64,000 nucleotides of DNA from Mucidula mucida (Eukaryota > Basidiomycota > Agaricomycetes > Agaricales > Physalacriaceae). A program made the position numbers and the translations under genes. Below are positions 11,645 to 22,840 of this stretch, in pieces. Positions within the stretch are counted from its first letter, which is position 1; every line of letters starts with the position of its first letter. The stretch is from assembly GCA_015501055.1 (NCBI GenBank), contig JADNYV010000119.1:49305-113304 (forward strand), given 5' to 3'. The notes beneath the pieces were generated by a model. That model was not told the origin of the DNA and made no database searches. It worked only from the letters and a program-made list of their open reading frames with translations.

Positions 11645-11790
11645 CTCGCTGAACTCGTGTGACTCGACTCGTTCGAACTCGAGTCACTAAGACTCGAGTC
11701 ACATGACGAGTGATGAACACTAGTTTAGGGTCACGAGTACTTGCCCGGCGAGTGCCGAGTCAACTCGAGTAAGTACTCGTGGTGCTCTCT
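11645..11790. repeat. Degenerate ACTCG/CGAGT motif array, right of the MITE
   Basis: Continuation of the array: words such as ACTCGACTCG, CTCGAGTC and CGAGTAAGTACTCG recur irregularly on both strands. No coding potential is seen. Confidence 0.6.
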
Positions 11791-11804
11791 AGCTCGCAGT
11801 ACAC

Positions 11805-11930
11805 CCGCTACCGTGCGTGACGTAAGTGTACCGTGGCCGCTACCGTGCAGACGACCGTGACCGCTGCCGTGAGTACCGTGCGACCGTGGCCCGTGCAGGG
11901 TCTACCGTGCGCACGCTAGCGGCGACCAGA
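11805..11930. repeat. Degenerate ACCGTG motif array
   Basis: Repeated GTACCGTG, GCTACCGTGC and GACCGTG words with irregular spacing, directly after the CGAGT array. Confidence 0.55.
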
Positions 11931-12107
11931 AAAACTTTGCTCATTCTCGGTGATTCTTGGTCTGACCACACAAAGTTCTGTTACAGAGATGTGTTCATTG
12001 ATACATGTTATAGCCGACGCATAACTCGTCCGCTCGAAAGTAGATGCTCCTGCGGACGTGGAAGGTGGCGCAACTTAGGCTGTGGCTGTGCTACCGTGCG
12101 GCCGTGA

Positions 12108-12135
12108 GCCGCTACCGTGCATGCACGGTAGCGGC
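12108..12135. repeat. 28-bp perfect palindrome built from the ACCGTG motif
   Basis: The half-site GCCGCTACCGTGCA is followed at once by its reverse complement TGCACGGTAGCGGC with no spacer. It sits at the edge of an ACCGTG-rich stretch (about 12090-12150), so two oppositely oriented motif copies meet head to head. It could form a hairpin or bind a symmetric factor; the sequence does not say which. Confidence 0.75.
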
Positions 12136-12850
12136 CACGGCCAAATTGCGGGGCCGCGCCCGCAGTACTTTGACTCAGTCCATTTCTCCATGCCGGGATT
12201 AGCATCGACACTTCCTGATTGTAGCGCACATAATCCCAGCTTAGAGGCGCTGATACGTCCTCGAAGTATAACCAATGACTTATTTCCTCGATCTCTAAAG
12301 GTAGGTTTTCAGTCTGAGTACCTCGGTTTCCGACACCAACACTGACGGACATCAAGCCAGAACCTAGCCAGAACCTCGTTTGCATGTCGAATTCAGCCAC
12401 ATCCCATTCACTAGATAGGCAGCCCCCTTCCAGAGAGTAGTACGCGTGAACTGAACGGTTCAAGCTTTATCTGCCATCCGTCCTCAACGAGTTCAGTCCT
12501 ATGCAGCCGCTCTATTTGTCCTGAATTACACGTTAACCACAGCAAAGCATAAAATGCCGAAGGAAGCAAGTGGTTTCCGAAGTAAACCGAACAACCGCCC
12601 CATGAATCCAGGATCGTACTCTGAACGATTAATGAGGTACGCGCTATTAGCTAGAAAGCGCGTCAGTTTCCCGTAAATAAATCGAAGAAGATGCCGAATT
12701 CACCTGAAGTACATGCGACGACTGTGCTCAAAGTCATTCGATATGAAAGTTCCCGCACGGTAGGTAGTTGGTTGTTATTCTGACAGCGTGTTTGGCAGTG
12801 CGGCAGCTGTGGCGTGCAATTGACTCACCAGTTCCAAGGTCGTCGTTATA

Positions 12851-14008
12851 TCATTGTCGTGTACGAGAACAATCACGAGCTTCGGAGCCTGTTAAACGTT
12901 CAACAACCAACGAAGCGGGATTGACAAAGCACAAACTGATTGGTGAATAAGCTGATTTATCGCCAATGAAGGATGAAAAGTCTAAACAACACGGATAAGC
13001 GCTTTGAAATAAACGCCGTCGATTACATACCGGAAATCGTTGCTCATAAGACTTAACTGGAGGCTGAAACGCCGGTGGAAGAAATGAAAACCTATTCGAA
13101 GGCTTTTCATACATCTTCTTCACATACGGAAGGTCCAAGAACAGCGACGGCTTCAAGGATATATGAAATGCGCGAAACGCTAGACAGTGCCGGTCAACGG
13201 TAGTCTCTCTACTATCGTCTTCGCCTTCCTGATGCGATCGCACATTCCCCTGAAAAGCATCATTCCGGCGGAATACTTGTGAATCGCCAGAAACCGTCAT
13301 GTCGATGTCTATGGAGAAGCTTCCGAGGTCGGCGTTGTTATCCATATAAAACGCAGAGGCCCAGTAACGCGTCTTTTCGCACCCGGTGACGAGGCACATG
13401 AGCCCGTTTGTCCAATCGGACCCAAGTCCGCCGGACACGTACTCATGCCAGTGGATGCCGTGCTGAAGCGCAAAGTCGCGTAACTTGAGTAATCCCGAAG
13501 GAGTACATTCGTAGGAGGCGCCTCCTAAAGGGAGAGCGAAAATAGCGCCCTCACTTGCCGTGCTTGTGACTCTCAGCTTGTGGGGCGCGTCTCTGAATAA
13601 TCGGCATATAAGTACAAGAGACGCGCGTCTATGGTGGTATAACACACACAGATGTTCGGTGATGAAAGGCTCACTGCAGAAAATGCTGCATGGAGGAAAG
13701 CGTTCAGGATTAACGCTAATATCCGTAGCCGCGTCCAGAACCAAATGCTGGAAACCACGCGGTCCACGAATGTTGCGTAGATCGTCTGACGGAAGAGTGA
13801 CATTCCAGAGATAGCTAACGTACCCTTTCGGGGAGCGTAAGATTAGGTCGCCTATGAGCATCCCTTTGGGCCAGTAGCCGTCCCCAATCGTGCCGTCCCG
13901 CCTGAGTGCCATCCGTGGGGATGGCTCCCAAAGAGCGTTTCCTTTTGACGTTGGATAGAATATGCGGGTAAAGTCGTCGCTGGGTTGGAAGTAACCGTAT
14001 TTTGGCAT
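12851..14008 (-). CDS. Uncharacterised basidiomycete protein
   Basis: A 385-codon open frame starting at ATG 14008. The stretch TASEGAIFALPLGGASYE...GLLKLRDFALQHGIHWHEYV...LMCLVTGCEKTRYWASAFY resembles, by memory of motif order, a large uncharacterised Agaricomycete family with pattern S-EGAILALP-GA...F--YA---G--WY-FV...LYL-TG--K---W. No catalytic motif is recognised. At least one intron is likely: a GTGAGC...TTCAG stretch lies at about 13673-13592, although the unspliced frame is also open. The C-terminal 100 residues from about 13,100 down may be read-through. Function is unknown. Confidence 0.5.
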   Translation of the reverse strand: MPKYGYFQPSDDFTRIFYPTSKGNALWEPSPRMALRRDGTIGDGYWPKGMLIGDLILRSPKGYVSYLWNVTLPSDDLRNIRGPRGFQHLVLDAATDISVNPERFPPCSIFCSEPFITEHLCVLYHHRRASLVLICRLFRDAPHKLRVTSTASEGAIFALPLGGASYECTPSGLLKLRDFALQHGIHWHEYVSGGLGSDWTNGLMCLVTGCEKTRYWASAFYMDNNADLGSFSIDIDMTVSGDSQVFRRNDAFQGNVRSHQEGEDDSRETTVDRHCLAFRAFHISLKPSLFLDLPYVKKMYEKPSNRFSFLPPAFQPPVKSYEQRFPVCNRRRLFQSAYPCCLDFSSFIGDKSAYSPISLCFVNPASLVVERLTGSEARDCSRTRQ

Positions 14009-15148
14009 GGGAGAGGAAACGAAAGAGTGTTGATGATGCCGTGATGATGGTTGATGCCGCCACTGTTCTCACGATACACATTACCAGTAGCGTGACTTGG
14101 TGGTACAGGAGATGAGCCGAAGGGGTACTGTATCAATATCAAAAAAATTGTGACGTCTCTTGTACTAGTCGTTCCTTGATTACTTACATTGTGAAGTCTT
14201 CAATCGTACCAAGAGAACCAGGAGCGAGGGAGCTTTAGAGGCTAATCTCCTTCGTAGTATCCTGCCGTAGTAGACATCCGTACGAGGCACAACAGGTAGT
14301 CGTTGAATAAGAAATGATCATGAGAAGAGAAACAAAAGTTAAGTATTTTCGATTGAAGACCTTGCGTGGACGATAAAGTAGAGGCATCTGTGGGATCAGG
14401 CATGGACCGATACATGAAATGGCTCCGCCCTGATAGATTCCAAAGATCATCCGGAAATCAGGCGAGGCGCGCAAGTTCTTTTGAGGAGGCAAGTGCAGCT
14501 ACTTCAAAGGCTGTACATGCTCATCATCATGGTTGCCTTGGACACGCGTAATATCTAATTGGATCGGTGGGCGATGCCAGAATGGATTCTCTGTACTGAT
14601 GAGTCGCGTCTGTTTGTTTAGACTTTGCCTGACAGAAACATGGGCGGTGATGCCTAGATTCGGTGATAGTGGGTATGTGTCAATGATAGTAACATCTATG
14701 CTACTTTTCGGAGATTTGTCAAGTCTCTGGGCTTTCCGCGGTGGCGGAAAGTCTTCATGAATGTTAATTCGTTGGTCATGACGCATGAGTCGAGGCTCGA
14801 CTGTCCAAAAGTGGAAGACTCCTGATGTTCTCATGACGTGATAGGCTTGATTCCCTGGCTTGACACCTACCCTCATGTTCCCTCCTGTACATTGTCTTTC
14901 TTCACCTACATCCGTCGCGGACGGCACCCGAAACTACGCTTTTGCGAGACTTTGAAGGTGCCGTATCTTCGTGTACGGAGGAACTCTCCGGGATTTATCA
15001 GCGGAAGAAAAGCTCCGGTGACGTCGACGGAAAAAGGACCCAGCCATTATGTTTTCTGGGACAGTCAACCGGACAAGTCGTCCTTGATATATTATGGCCC
15101 TCGACCGCTCTCTTCTGTATCACATTCCCCCCCCTTCCTTAATTCATC
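14009..15148. other. Intergenic region upstream of the PDR pump; one possible ORF at 14499-14927 (-)
   Basis: A 142-codon open frame on the minus strand (14927-14499) has unbiased composition and no recognised domain. A second frame (14492-14235) is equally anonymous. The ~300 bp before 15149 should hold the promoter and leader of the ABC transporter, including a short pyrimidine-rich run (CCCCCCCCTTCC) 16 bp before the ATG. Confidence 0.35.
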
Positions 15149-18100
15149 ATGGATCCGTCCTCTGCAGAGAAAGACGTTGCTCCCGTCTACGAGCACGACC
15201 GCTCCTCCACCCGCACTGCCTTTGACTCTATCGATGCGGAGGCCCAGGAGGAAGTCGTACAACTTGCACGCACAGTCACCAACGCGTCCCTCGCACGTCA
15301 GGGCCTCTCCGAGGGCGACAACCCTTTCGAGGGCAGCACAGATCCTCGCCTTGATCCCAACTCGGGCAAGTTTGACTACCACTTATGGATCCGCCATCTC
15401 CTCAGCCTCGGCAAACGCGATCTCGACCGACCCCGGCGCACTGCCGGTATCGCCTACCGCGGCTTGAACGTCTTTGGTTATGGGAAAGCGACCGACCATC
15501 AAAAGACGGTTGGCGGCGTCCTACTCGATATTCCTGGCATGTTTGGCAGTTTAGTCGGGAATCATGGTCGTCGCATCGACATCTTGCGTGATTTTGAAGG
15601 CCTCGTCAAGGCGGGTGAGATGTTGGTTGTCCTTGGGCGTCCTGGAAGGTGCGTGTTTAACTTCGCTCGACATGAATTTACAACTCAACCTTTTCCAGTG
15701 GTTGTACTACTCTGCTCAAGTCCATCGCCGGTGAGACCCATGGGTTCTACGTCGAGCAAGACGCGCATATCAACTATCAAGGTATGTTTTCTGTATCATC
15801 GACAATACAGTCTCTGATCAATCATCTAGGCATTCCTCTCGAGACCATGCACAAAGATTTTCGCGGCGAAGTCATCTACAACGCCGAGACCGATGTTCAC
15901 TTCCCCAACCTCACTGTTGGCCAGACTCTTACGTTTGCCGCCCGTGCCCGTACTCCTCGCACCCGTCTTCCTGGCGTTACCCGCGACATGTTCGCCGACC
16001 ATATGCGCGATGTCGTCATGGCCGTCTTTGGATTGAGCCACACGGTCAACACCAAGGTCGGCAACGACTTTGTGCGTGGTGTCTCCGGCGGCGAGAGGAA
16101 GCGTGTCAGCATCGCCGAGGCAGCGCTGAGTGGGAGCCCCCTTCAGTGCTGGGACAACTCGACGCGTGGTCTGGACAGCGCGACTGCCCTCGAGTTTGTC
16201 AAGACTATCCGTATGTCCACGAACTACATGAGCTCCGCTGCTGTGGTAGCCATCTACCAGGCGTCGCAAGACATTTACGATGTGAGTTCATTGCAATCTC
16301 TCGTTCATGTTTTCTAATGCTTCTCTAGATTTTCGACAAGGCTGTCGTGCTCTACGAAGGGCGCCAGATCTACTTTGGACCTGTCAACGAGGCTAAAAAG
16401 TTTTTCGTGGACATGGGTTTCGACTGTCCGCCGCGCCAGACTACGGCCGACTTTCTCACTTCGCTCACCAGTCCCGCCGAGCGTCAGATTCGTCCGGGCT
16501 TTGAAGCCAAGGTTCCTCGTACGCCGGACGAATTTGCCAAGGCTTGGAAGGAGAGCGAGGATCGCAAGCGCTTGTTGCAGCAGATTGACGAGTTTGACCG
16601 CGAGTTCCCTGTCGGGGGTGATGAGCTAGCCAAGTTCCGTGCATCGAGGAAGGAAGATCAGGCAAAGGGCATGTAAGTGTTACTCTTTTGCTTACCATTC
16701 GCTTGGTCCTTAATTCCGTTTAGGCGTTCCAAGTCTCCTTACACCATTTCGACGCCGATGCAAGTTCGCCTTTGTTTGACGCGCGGTTTCCAGCGATTAA
16801 GGGCGACATGACCCTCTTCTTCACCGCTCTCTTCGGCAATTTCGTTATGGCGCTTATCATTTCCAGCGTGTTCTACAACCTCCCGGCAGATACCAGCAGT
16901 TTCTACAGCCGCAGTGCACTCCTGTTCTTCGCCATCCTGATGAACGGCTTTAGCAGTATCCTCGAGGTTAGTGAAATGTTCCAGTTCGGATATATTTCAT
17001 CTAACCCTTATGCAGATCCTTTCGTTGTACGAGCAGCGGCCCATCGTCGAGAAGCACACACGCATGGCGTTCTACCACCCCTTCTCGGAAGCCATAGCGT
17101 CCATGATCACCGACATGCCATACAAGATACTCAACGCCATCATGTTCAATCTCATCCTCTACTTCATGGCCAACCTCCGCCGCGAAGTGGACCACTTTTT
17201 CATCTTCCTCCTCTTCTCGTTCCTCACTACCCTCGCCATGTCTATGATCTTCCGTACCATTGGGGCGCTCTCTCGCACGATCTCACAGGCGATGGCGCCA
17301 GCAGCACTTATCATCCTCGCGCTCGTCATCTACACGGGCTTCACCATTCCCGTCGATGGCATGCATCCTTGGTTCCGCTGGATTAACTATCTCGATCCGA
17401 TTGGATATGCCTTCGAAAGCTTGATGGTTAATGAATTCGATGGGCTGGAATTCGCGTGTTCGGTGTTTATACCCTCTGGGCCGACATACGACGGCAGGCC
17501 ATTGGCGAATCGGGTGTGCTCGACGGCCGGTGCGGAAGTTGGGTCATCGGTCGTATCTGGAACTCGTTACTTGAATCTGACCTACAAGTACTATCGGTCG
17601 CACTTGTGGCGGTATGCAGTCGTCTTTTGACTCTTCCTAATTTGCTGACTCTGCGTTACTAGGAATTTGGGCATTATCATTGCATTCATCATATTCTTCT
17701 GCGGTTGTTATATGACCGCCACGGAGCTGATTACTTCGGCCAAGTCCAAGGGCGAGGTGTTAGTCTTCCGGCGCGGCCATCTTCCCAAGACCTCGGCCAA
17801 GGGCGACGACGAAGAGGCACGGGGCGATGCACATGCGGCGTTGGCGGCGGACGGCGGTGACGCGGGAAGCATCAAGCTGCAGAAGCAAACCGCTATTTTC
17901 CACTGGGAGGACGTATGCTACGACATCAAGATCAAGGGCGAACCGCGTCGTCTTCTCGATCACGTTAACGGCTGGGTCGAGCCTGGGACGCTTACTGCTC
18001 TCATGGTATGTTCCTCAGCAGTCATTGCGTCATCGATATTAATATTCTTTCGTAGGGCGCTTCCGGTGCTGGCAAGACCACCCTCCTCGACGTACTTGCC

Positions 18101-20100
18101 AGTCGTGTTACCATGGGTGTCGTGTCTGGCTCTATGCTCGTCGACGGTCATCCGCGTGACGATTCGTTCCAGCGCAAGACCGGGTATGTGCAGCAGCAGG
18201 ATTTGCATCTGCAAACGTCGACTGTCCGCGAAGCTTTGGAATTCAGCGCGCGGTTGCGGCAACCACACGATATCCCGGACAAGGAGAAGGTCGATTATGT
18301 GAATGAGGTCATTCGGTTGTTGGAGATGGAGGCGTATGCCGATGCGGTTGTTGGTGTTCCCGGCGAAGGTGAGTCTTCTTTTCAATTATCATCATTGAAC
18401 AAGTTAATTATATATATCCACAGGTCTTAACGTGGAACAGCGCAAGCGTCTAACGATTGGCGTCGAACTGGCCGCGAAGCCTCAGCTTCTACTCTTCCTG
18501 GACGAACCTACTTCAGGTCTTGACAGGTAAGCACTGTCGCCAGTGGTCCTTTTTAAAATAAACATGACTGACATATTCAATAGTCAAACCGCATGGTCTA
18601 TCTGCGCTCTTCTTCGTAAACTCGCAGCCAACGGACAGGCCATCTTATGCACGATTCATCAACCATCTGCTATTCTCTTCCAATCCTTCGACCGGCTTCT
18701 TTTCCTCGCGCGTGGTGGCCAGACCGTTTACTACGGTGACATCGGGCCGAACTCGCGCACACTGATCGACTACTTCGAACGGAATGGCGCTCCCGCGTGT
18801 CCTCATGACGCGAATCCGGCCGAGTGGATGCTTCATGTTATCGGTGCTGCTCCTGGTGCGGTCGCTGCGTGCGACTTTGTACAGGCATGGAAGACGAGCG
18901 AGGACTTGGTGATGGTCAAAGAGGAGCTTCAGCGCAAGCGGGAGACGGCGAAACCCATCGTTGTTTCCCACGAGAAGTCGGCTGCGGACAGGGCTTTTGC
19001 TGCGCCGGTCGTCTATCAGTATCTGCAGTGCACGTATCGTGTCTTCCAGCAGCTATGGCGCACGCCGTCCTACATCTACTCCAAGTTTGCTCTCTGCACG
19101 ATCACGGTATGTGACTCAGTCGTGTTTCCACGTTGGTCCTTTCTCATGTTTTTGACAGGCGCTATTCATCGGCTTCTCGTTCTTCAAATCGGACAACACT
19201 CTCCAGGGTCTACAGAACCAGATGTTCTCGATCTTCATGTTGTTTACCGTCTTTGGCAACCTCGTCAACCAGATCATGCCCCACTTTGTCACGCAGCGGT
19301 CTCTTTATGAGGTGCGCGAGCGCCCCAGCAAGACGTACTCGTGGCAGGCATTCATGCTCGCGAACATAACCGCCGAGCTGCCCTGGAACTCCCTTATGGC
19401 CGTGTTCATCTTCCTGTGCTGGTACTATCCGATTGGACTGTATCGGAACGCCGAGCCGACTGGGGAGGTGACTTCGCGGAGCGGGTTGGTGTTCCTGTTC
19501 GTGTGGGGCTTCTTACTCTTCACGTCGACGTTCACGCATATGATCATTGCTGGTATCCCGACGGCTGAGACGGGCGGTAATGTAGCCAACTTGCTCTTCT
19601 CTCTGTGTTTGATATTCTGCGGGTACGTTTCTGTCCTTTATCATCGTTGCGCCTCAACTGACCCGATGTTTCTTTTCAGTATCCTCGCTCAACCCGACGC
19701 GTTCCCCCGCTTTTGGATCTTCATGTACCGCGTATCGCCGTTTACGTACCTCGCGAGCGGGCTCATGTCGACGAGTCTAGCGAACAATGCGGCGCAGTGC
19801 TCTGCCATCGAGATGTCGACGATCCAGCCCCCAAGCAACATGACGTGCGGGGAGTATCTCGCGGACTACATCAAGCTCGTCGGGGACGGTATCGTGCATA
19901 ACCCATCCGCGTCGAGCGACTGCCAGTTTTGCTCCATTACGTCGACGAATACGTTTTTGAAGCAGGTTGGGGTGGAGTTTGACGACCGGTTGAGGAATTA
20001 TGGGATCTTTTGGGTGTTTATCGTTTTTAATGTGTTTGCGGCGCTGTTCCTCTATTGGCTTGCGCGTGTGCCGAAGGGATCCAAGGCAAAGAAGGTTTAG
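15149..20100 (+). CDS. ABCG/PDR full-size multidrug transporter, with one internal frameshift
   Basis: Plasma-membrane ATP-driven efflux pump of the fungal pleiotropic drug resistance family, layout (NBD-TMD)x2. Twelve exons: 15149-15648, 15699-15781, 15830-16281, 16329-16672, 16724-16966, 17016-17611, 17663-18005, 18056-18368, 18424-18526, 18584-19106, 19159-19622, 19680-20100. NBD1 has Walker A LGRPGSGCTTLL (split by intron 1), signature [10 protein letters not shown] and the fungal-type degenerate Walker [16 protein letters not shown]2 has [11 protein letters not shown], the signature replaced by [12 protein letters not shown], and [13 protein letters not shown]. This asymmetry is normal for PDR pumps. 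Membrane segments follow each NBD. Exon lengths sum to 4385 nt, one short of a multiple of three. The break is at about 16795-16803, where TTAAGGGC replaces the TTAAAGGGC needed for [13 protein letters not shown] at the start of TMD1. Everything else is full length (about 1460 aa). It is either a homopolymer assembly error or a recent pseudogene. Confidence 0.93.
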
Positions 20101-21136
20101 GAGGTTTTATTATTGTACATACTTAGATATTTTTGATTGATTTAGAAACAAACTTGGACGCTCGTTACACTTTTTACTTACTTTGTATCAATAGATAGAT
20201 ATTAATGATCGTTGATTAATGAATGATGTTTACATTCGAGTTTATGTGCCGTGAGAGATGGGACTTGGGTGAACGACCAGATGTGTAGTTTCCGGATTGG
20301 TGTCTTCATTCGGTTAGCCCGGAGTCCTAGGCGGGGGGTTCCTGGCATGAGTTGAAGTGTGGCGCAGTCAAGGTTTCTGTCCTTTGAACATATACATACG
20401 TCAATTTGGCAGGATTAGTATATTGCTACAAGTGAACAAGCCTCATTTAGACACATCTGTCGATTCAAAGGCGTCAGCGACGATGTAGTATTTGTACCGC
20501 CTCCGGGCCGGTGGTGAACACAAAACGGTCGCGAGCGTCTGCGAAGAATTTGACGAGCTTGGTGGTGGATCGTGATGCGTACTAGGCATGATAGGGAGTG
20601 GATTTCTTCAAATCGGGCAGGGGGTGGCGCCCACTTTTTTTCGTTCTGCGTATTCCATGAAGCATTATTCTCACTGGCGGTTTACGCAGTGAACGTCAGT
20701 GGCTGATGCGCCATCTTCCTGTAGCGCTCAACTTCTTGATCTTGTTCTCAGTTCGCTCGGGTATCGCCAGATACAAGGGCTATGTTTCAAAAAGGATTTC
20801 GACTGTATTTAAGTAGTTCCACCTCATATGGGGACATCGTAGTATATACACTGAAATTCACGACAACTTTATTCATGGGCTCAAGAGTGACGCCTCCGCA
20901 CCCGTCTACCTGTGTGTCCAAGTCTAGCTTCGACGATTAAAATGCGCCACATGAACTTTAGCAGGTTCTGGACAAGGTAATCTGGCGTGTGCGTCAGATC
21001 GACAGGTGTGTCCCCGGACGTATTCTACGATTAGAAGGATTTCCTTAACAGCGCTGGTGGGAATTCAGGCGTCACATGCCTGATTCTTCTTTGACATGAC
21101 CGTGCAACGTGTGCCTCTGCTCTGCTCTCACCCACC
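20101..21136. other. Intergenic, no gene seen
   Basis: The first ~150 bp are AT-rich and are probably the 3' untranslated region of the ABC transporter. The remainder precedes the BTB gene start and should contain its promoter. I see no ORF with a motif and no repeats. Confidence 0.45.
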
Positions 21137-22231
21137 ATGTCGACCACAGCGGCTTGTCCTGACAAAGGTATGTATGGCCAAATATGAATGAAATCCTTCT
21201 TGCCTGACCGTCACTTCCAGAGTGTAACGAAGTCGTCGATGTTATCGTCAAATCAAGCGACAGGAAGCTCTTTGGGGCTCACTCACATCGCCTTGCATTG
21301 TACTCGGCAGCCTTTCCACCGCATGTTGATGCCGGCGGGGATGCTACTGTCGACGTCTATGAGCAAAGCGATGTGGTTGAGCTCCTCCTTCGTTATTTTC
21401 ATCCCGAACACGAATTTCCCGATACAATGAGCATCCATTTTGATCTGTTTGACCGGCTGGCGGAGGCGGCGGAGAAGTATACCATTCATTCATTGATAGA
21501 GATATCGAAATTGCGAATGAGGTGAGTACCATAAGGGAGAATATCGCGCTGCGCTGGTTGATGGCTCTGCGTGTAGGCTCTCCGTGTCGACGCAGCCTCT
21601 CGAGGTGTTACAATATGCAGTGAGACACGATTATCAAACGCTGTGGGAACCCGCCGCCGCTCAAAGTCTTGCATCCTGTTCGAACCGCCAAGCCTCGGCG
21701 GTATTTGGCTACGGCCGTCTGTACTCGGCATGGACTGAGTACGCAGTTTCTTTGATATATTATGATTTGTTCGATTCATTTTGTTTACAGGTATAGACAC
21801 CAATTCGGCGAAGTGTACGACTCCATCACCGCAAGGCTCGGACCCGACCCCAACCAGCATCCGGGTGGGAGTCGCAAATGCAAGATTTGGGATCGCTACG
21901 TTCGTGACGTCCAGAAAGAGGCTAACCGTCGGAAGCACTCAGGGAAAATCCCCGATGTCTCTGCCTTTGAGGCCACAATGTACGAGATTGGAGAAGGAAG
22001 GTTCGATGATTGCTCCTGCAACAATGCAGCCATTGGAAGGTGGTGGAATCAAGTGAGATTGAGCCAAGTCAGAGAGTTTCGTTTCTATTATTGCAGGCAG
22101 GCGTGAAGCTTCGCTACATGTACGACCATCGAGTTTCCACTTCTAACGTGTACAATTGTAAAATGTGCTCATCTAGTAAGTATTCGACGAGTGTTCTGTG
22201 TACATGCCGAGACGCAGCGGGGTTAGACTAA
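21137..22231 (+). CDS. BTB/POZ domain protein
   Basis: Five exons: 21137-21167, 21221-21521, 21577-21738, 21791-22052 and 22097-22231, joined in phase, with stop TAA 22229-22231. The N terminus shows a BTB fold: VVDVIVKSSDRKLFGAHSHR followed by LALYSAAFPP, then VVELLLRYFHPE and LFDRLAEAAEKYTIHSL. This matches the expanded Agaricomycete BTB family (D--I-S-D---F-VH---L---S--F). BTB domains dimerise and often bind cullin-3, but mushroom members are mostly uncharacterised. The C-terminal half has several cysteines (DDCSCNNAAIGRWWNQ and YNCKMCSS) that could form a small zinc site; this is inference. Start is the only ATG in phase with the first splice. Confidence 0.8.
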
Positions 22232-22648
22232 TACAGTCAGTGACGTGCGTATATTCATAGCATGGCTTCGGAGAGAAGACGCCTCATTTGAAGAACTGAG
22301 CAAGTCATATGAGCTACACCTTCTCTTCTGTACCGATGGGAACCTTCTCCACCGAATCGGAATCCACATCGGACGATACAAAAGACAGAGGTATAACACC
22401 CAATCTCCTCGCTTCTTCCGGCGTGAACGTCCCAAACACATCAACCGCGTCAATGTCGCCCGCGCCCGCCACAGGAAATACAACGTTCATCAATAAGAAT
22501 AGGGAAAATGAAATGAAGAAACCTAGAAGGGGAGTCAGACTAGGCGCCAGATGCAAAGAACCTACCCAGGAAAGGCGTAATATAATACAACTTGTACAGC
22601 ACACGAGGGCCGTCTGTGACCTTGCTCGCGACAAGCGCCAATCCCACA

Positions 22649-22840
22649 CGGTGAGGCATAGGTCGGTATGAGAGGGTCTCCTGGCAGGTCCTTGGAGAGT
22701 ATGATGACCTAAGGAAAGGGTGAGACAAGCAAGGGCTACTATAACATACCAACCTTCGTGTCAGATGAAGACTGCAGGACGCGGATGGCGGTGGTGAGTC
22801 CAATGACGCCCGCGCCTACAACGATGATAGTGGGCGCCAT
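22649..22840 (-). pseudogene. 5' fragment of a D-amino-acid oxidase (FAD-dependent)
   Basis: On the minus strand, ATG 22840 opens MAPTIIVVGAGVIGLTTAIR, a textbook GxGxxG FAD-binding beta-alpha-beta start. After a short intron (GTTGGT..CTTTCCTTAG) it continues VIILSKDLPGDPLIPTYASP, the characteristic second block of D-amino-acid oxidases. The family norm is ~350 aa. Here the match stops after ~55 residues and the frame ends soon after. The next 400 bp towards the BTB gene carry no further DAO motif (no active-site tyrosines, no C-terminal GGxxR block). A truncation is the simplest reading. The remaining open frames at 22314-22649 (-) are unrecognised. Confidence 0.55.

Larger units (their letters stand above)
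8877..12850. other. Gene-poor, repeat-rich interval
   Basis: No gene is convincingly supported across ~4 kb. It contains arrays of short degenerate motifs and a MITE, listed separately. One open frame at 10046-10261 (+) includes a hydrophobic stretch TTALLIIFVMLALANGAA that looks like a signal peptide followed by a cysteine. It has no recognisable mature domain and may be the remnant of a small secreted protein. Open frames at 9826-10458 and 12008-12463 lack motifs, though 12008-12463 (-) could hold further exons of the neighbouring uncharacterised gene. Confidence 0.4.

Noticed and set aside
12008..12463. 151-codon minus-strand frame next to the uncharacterised gene
   Set aside because: It could be its 3' exons, but no splice path or motif links them, so it is only mentioned in the interval note.
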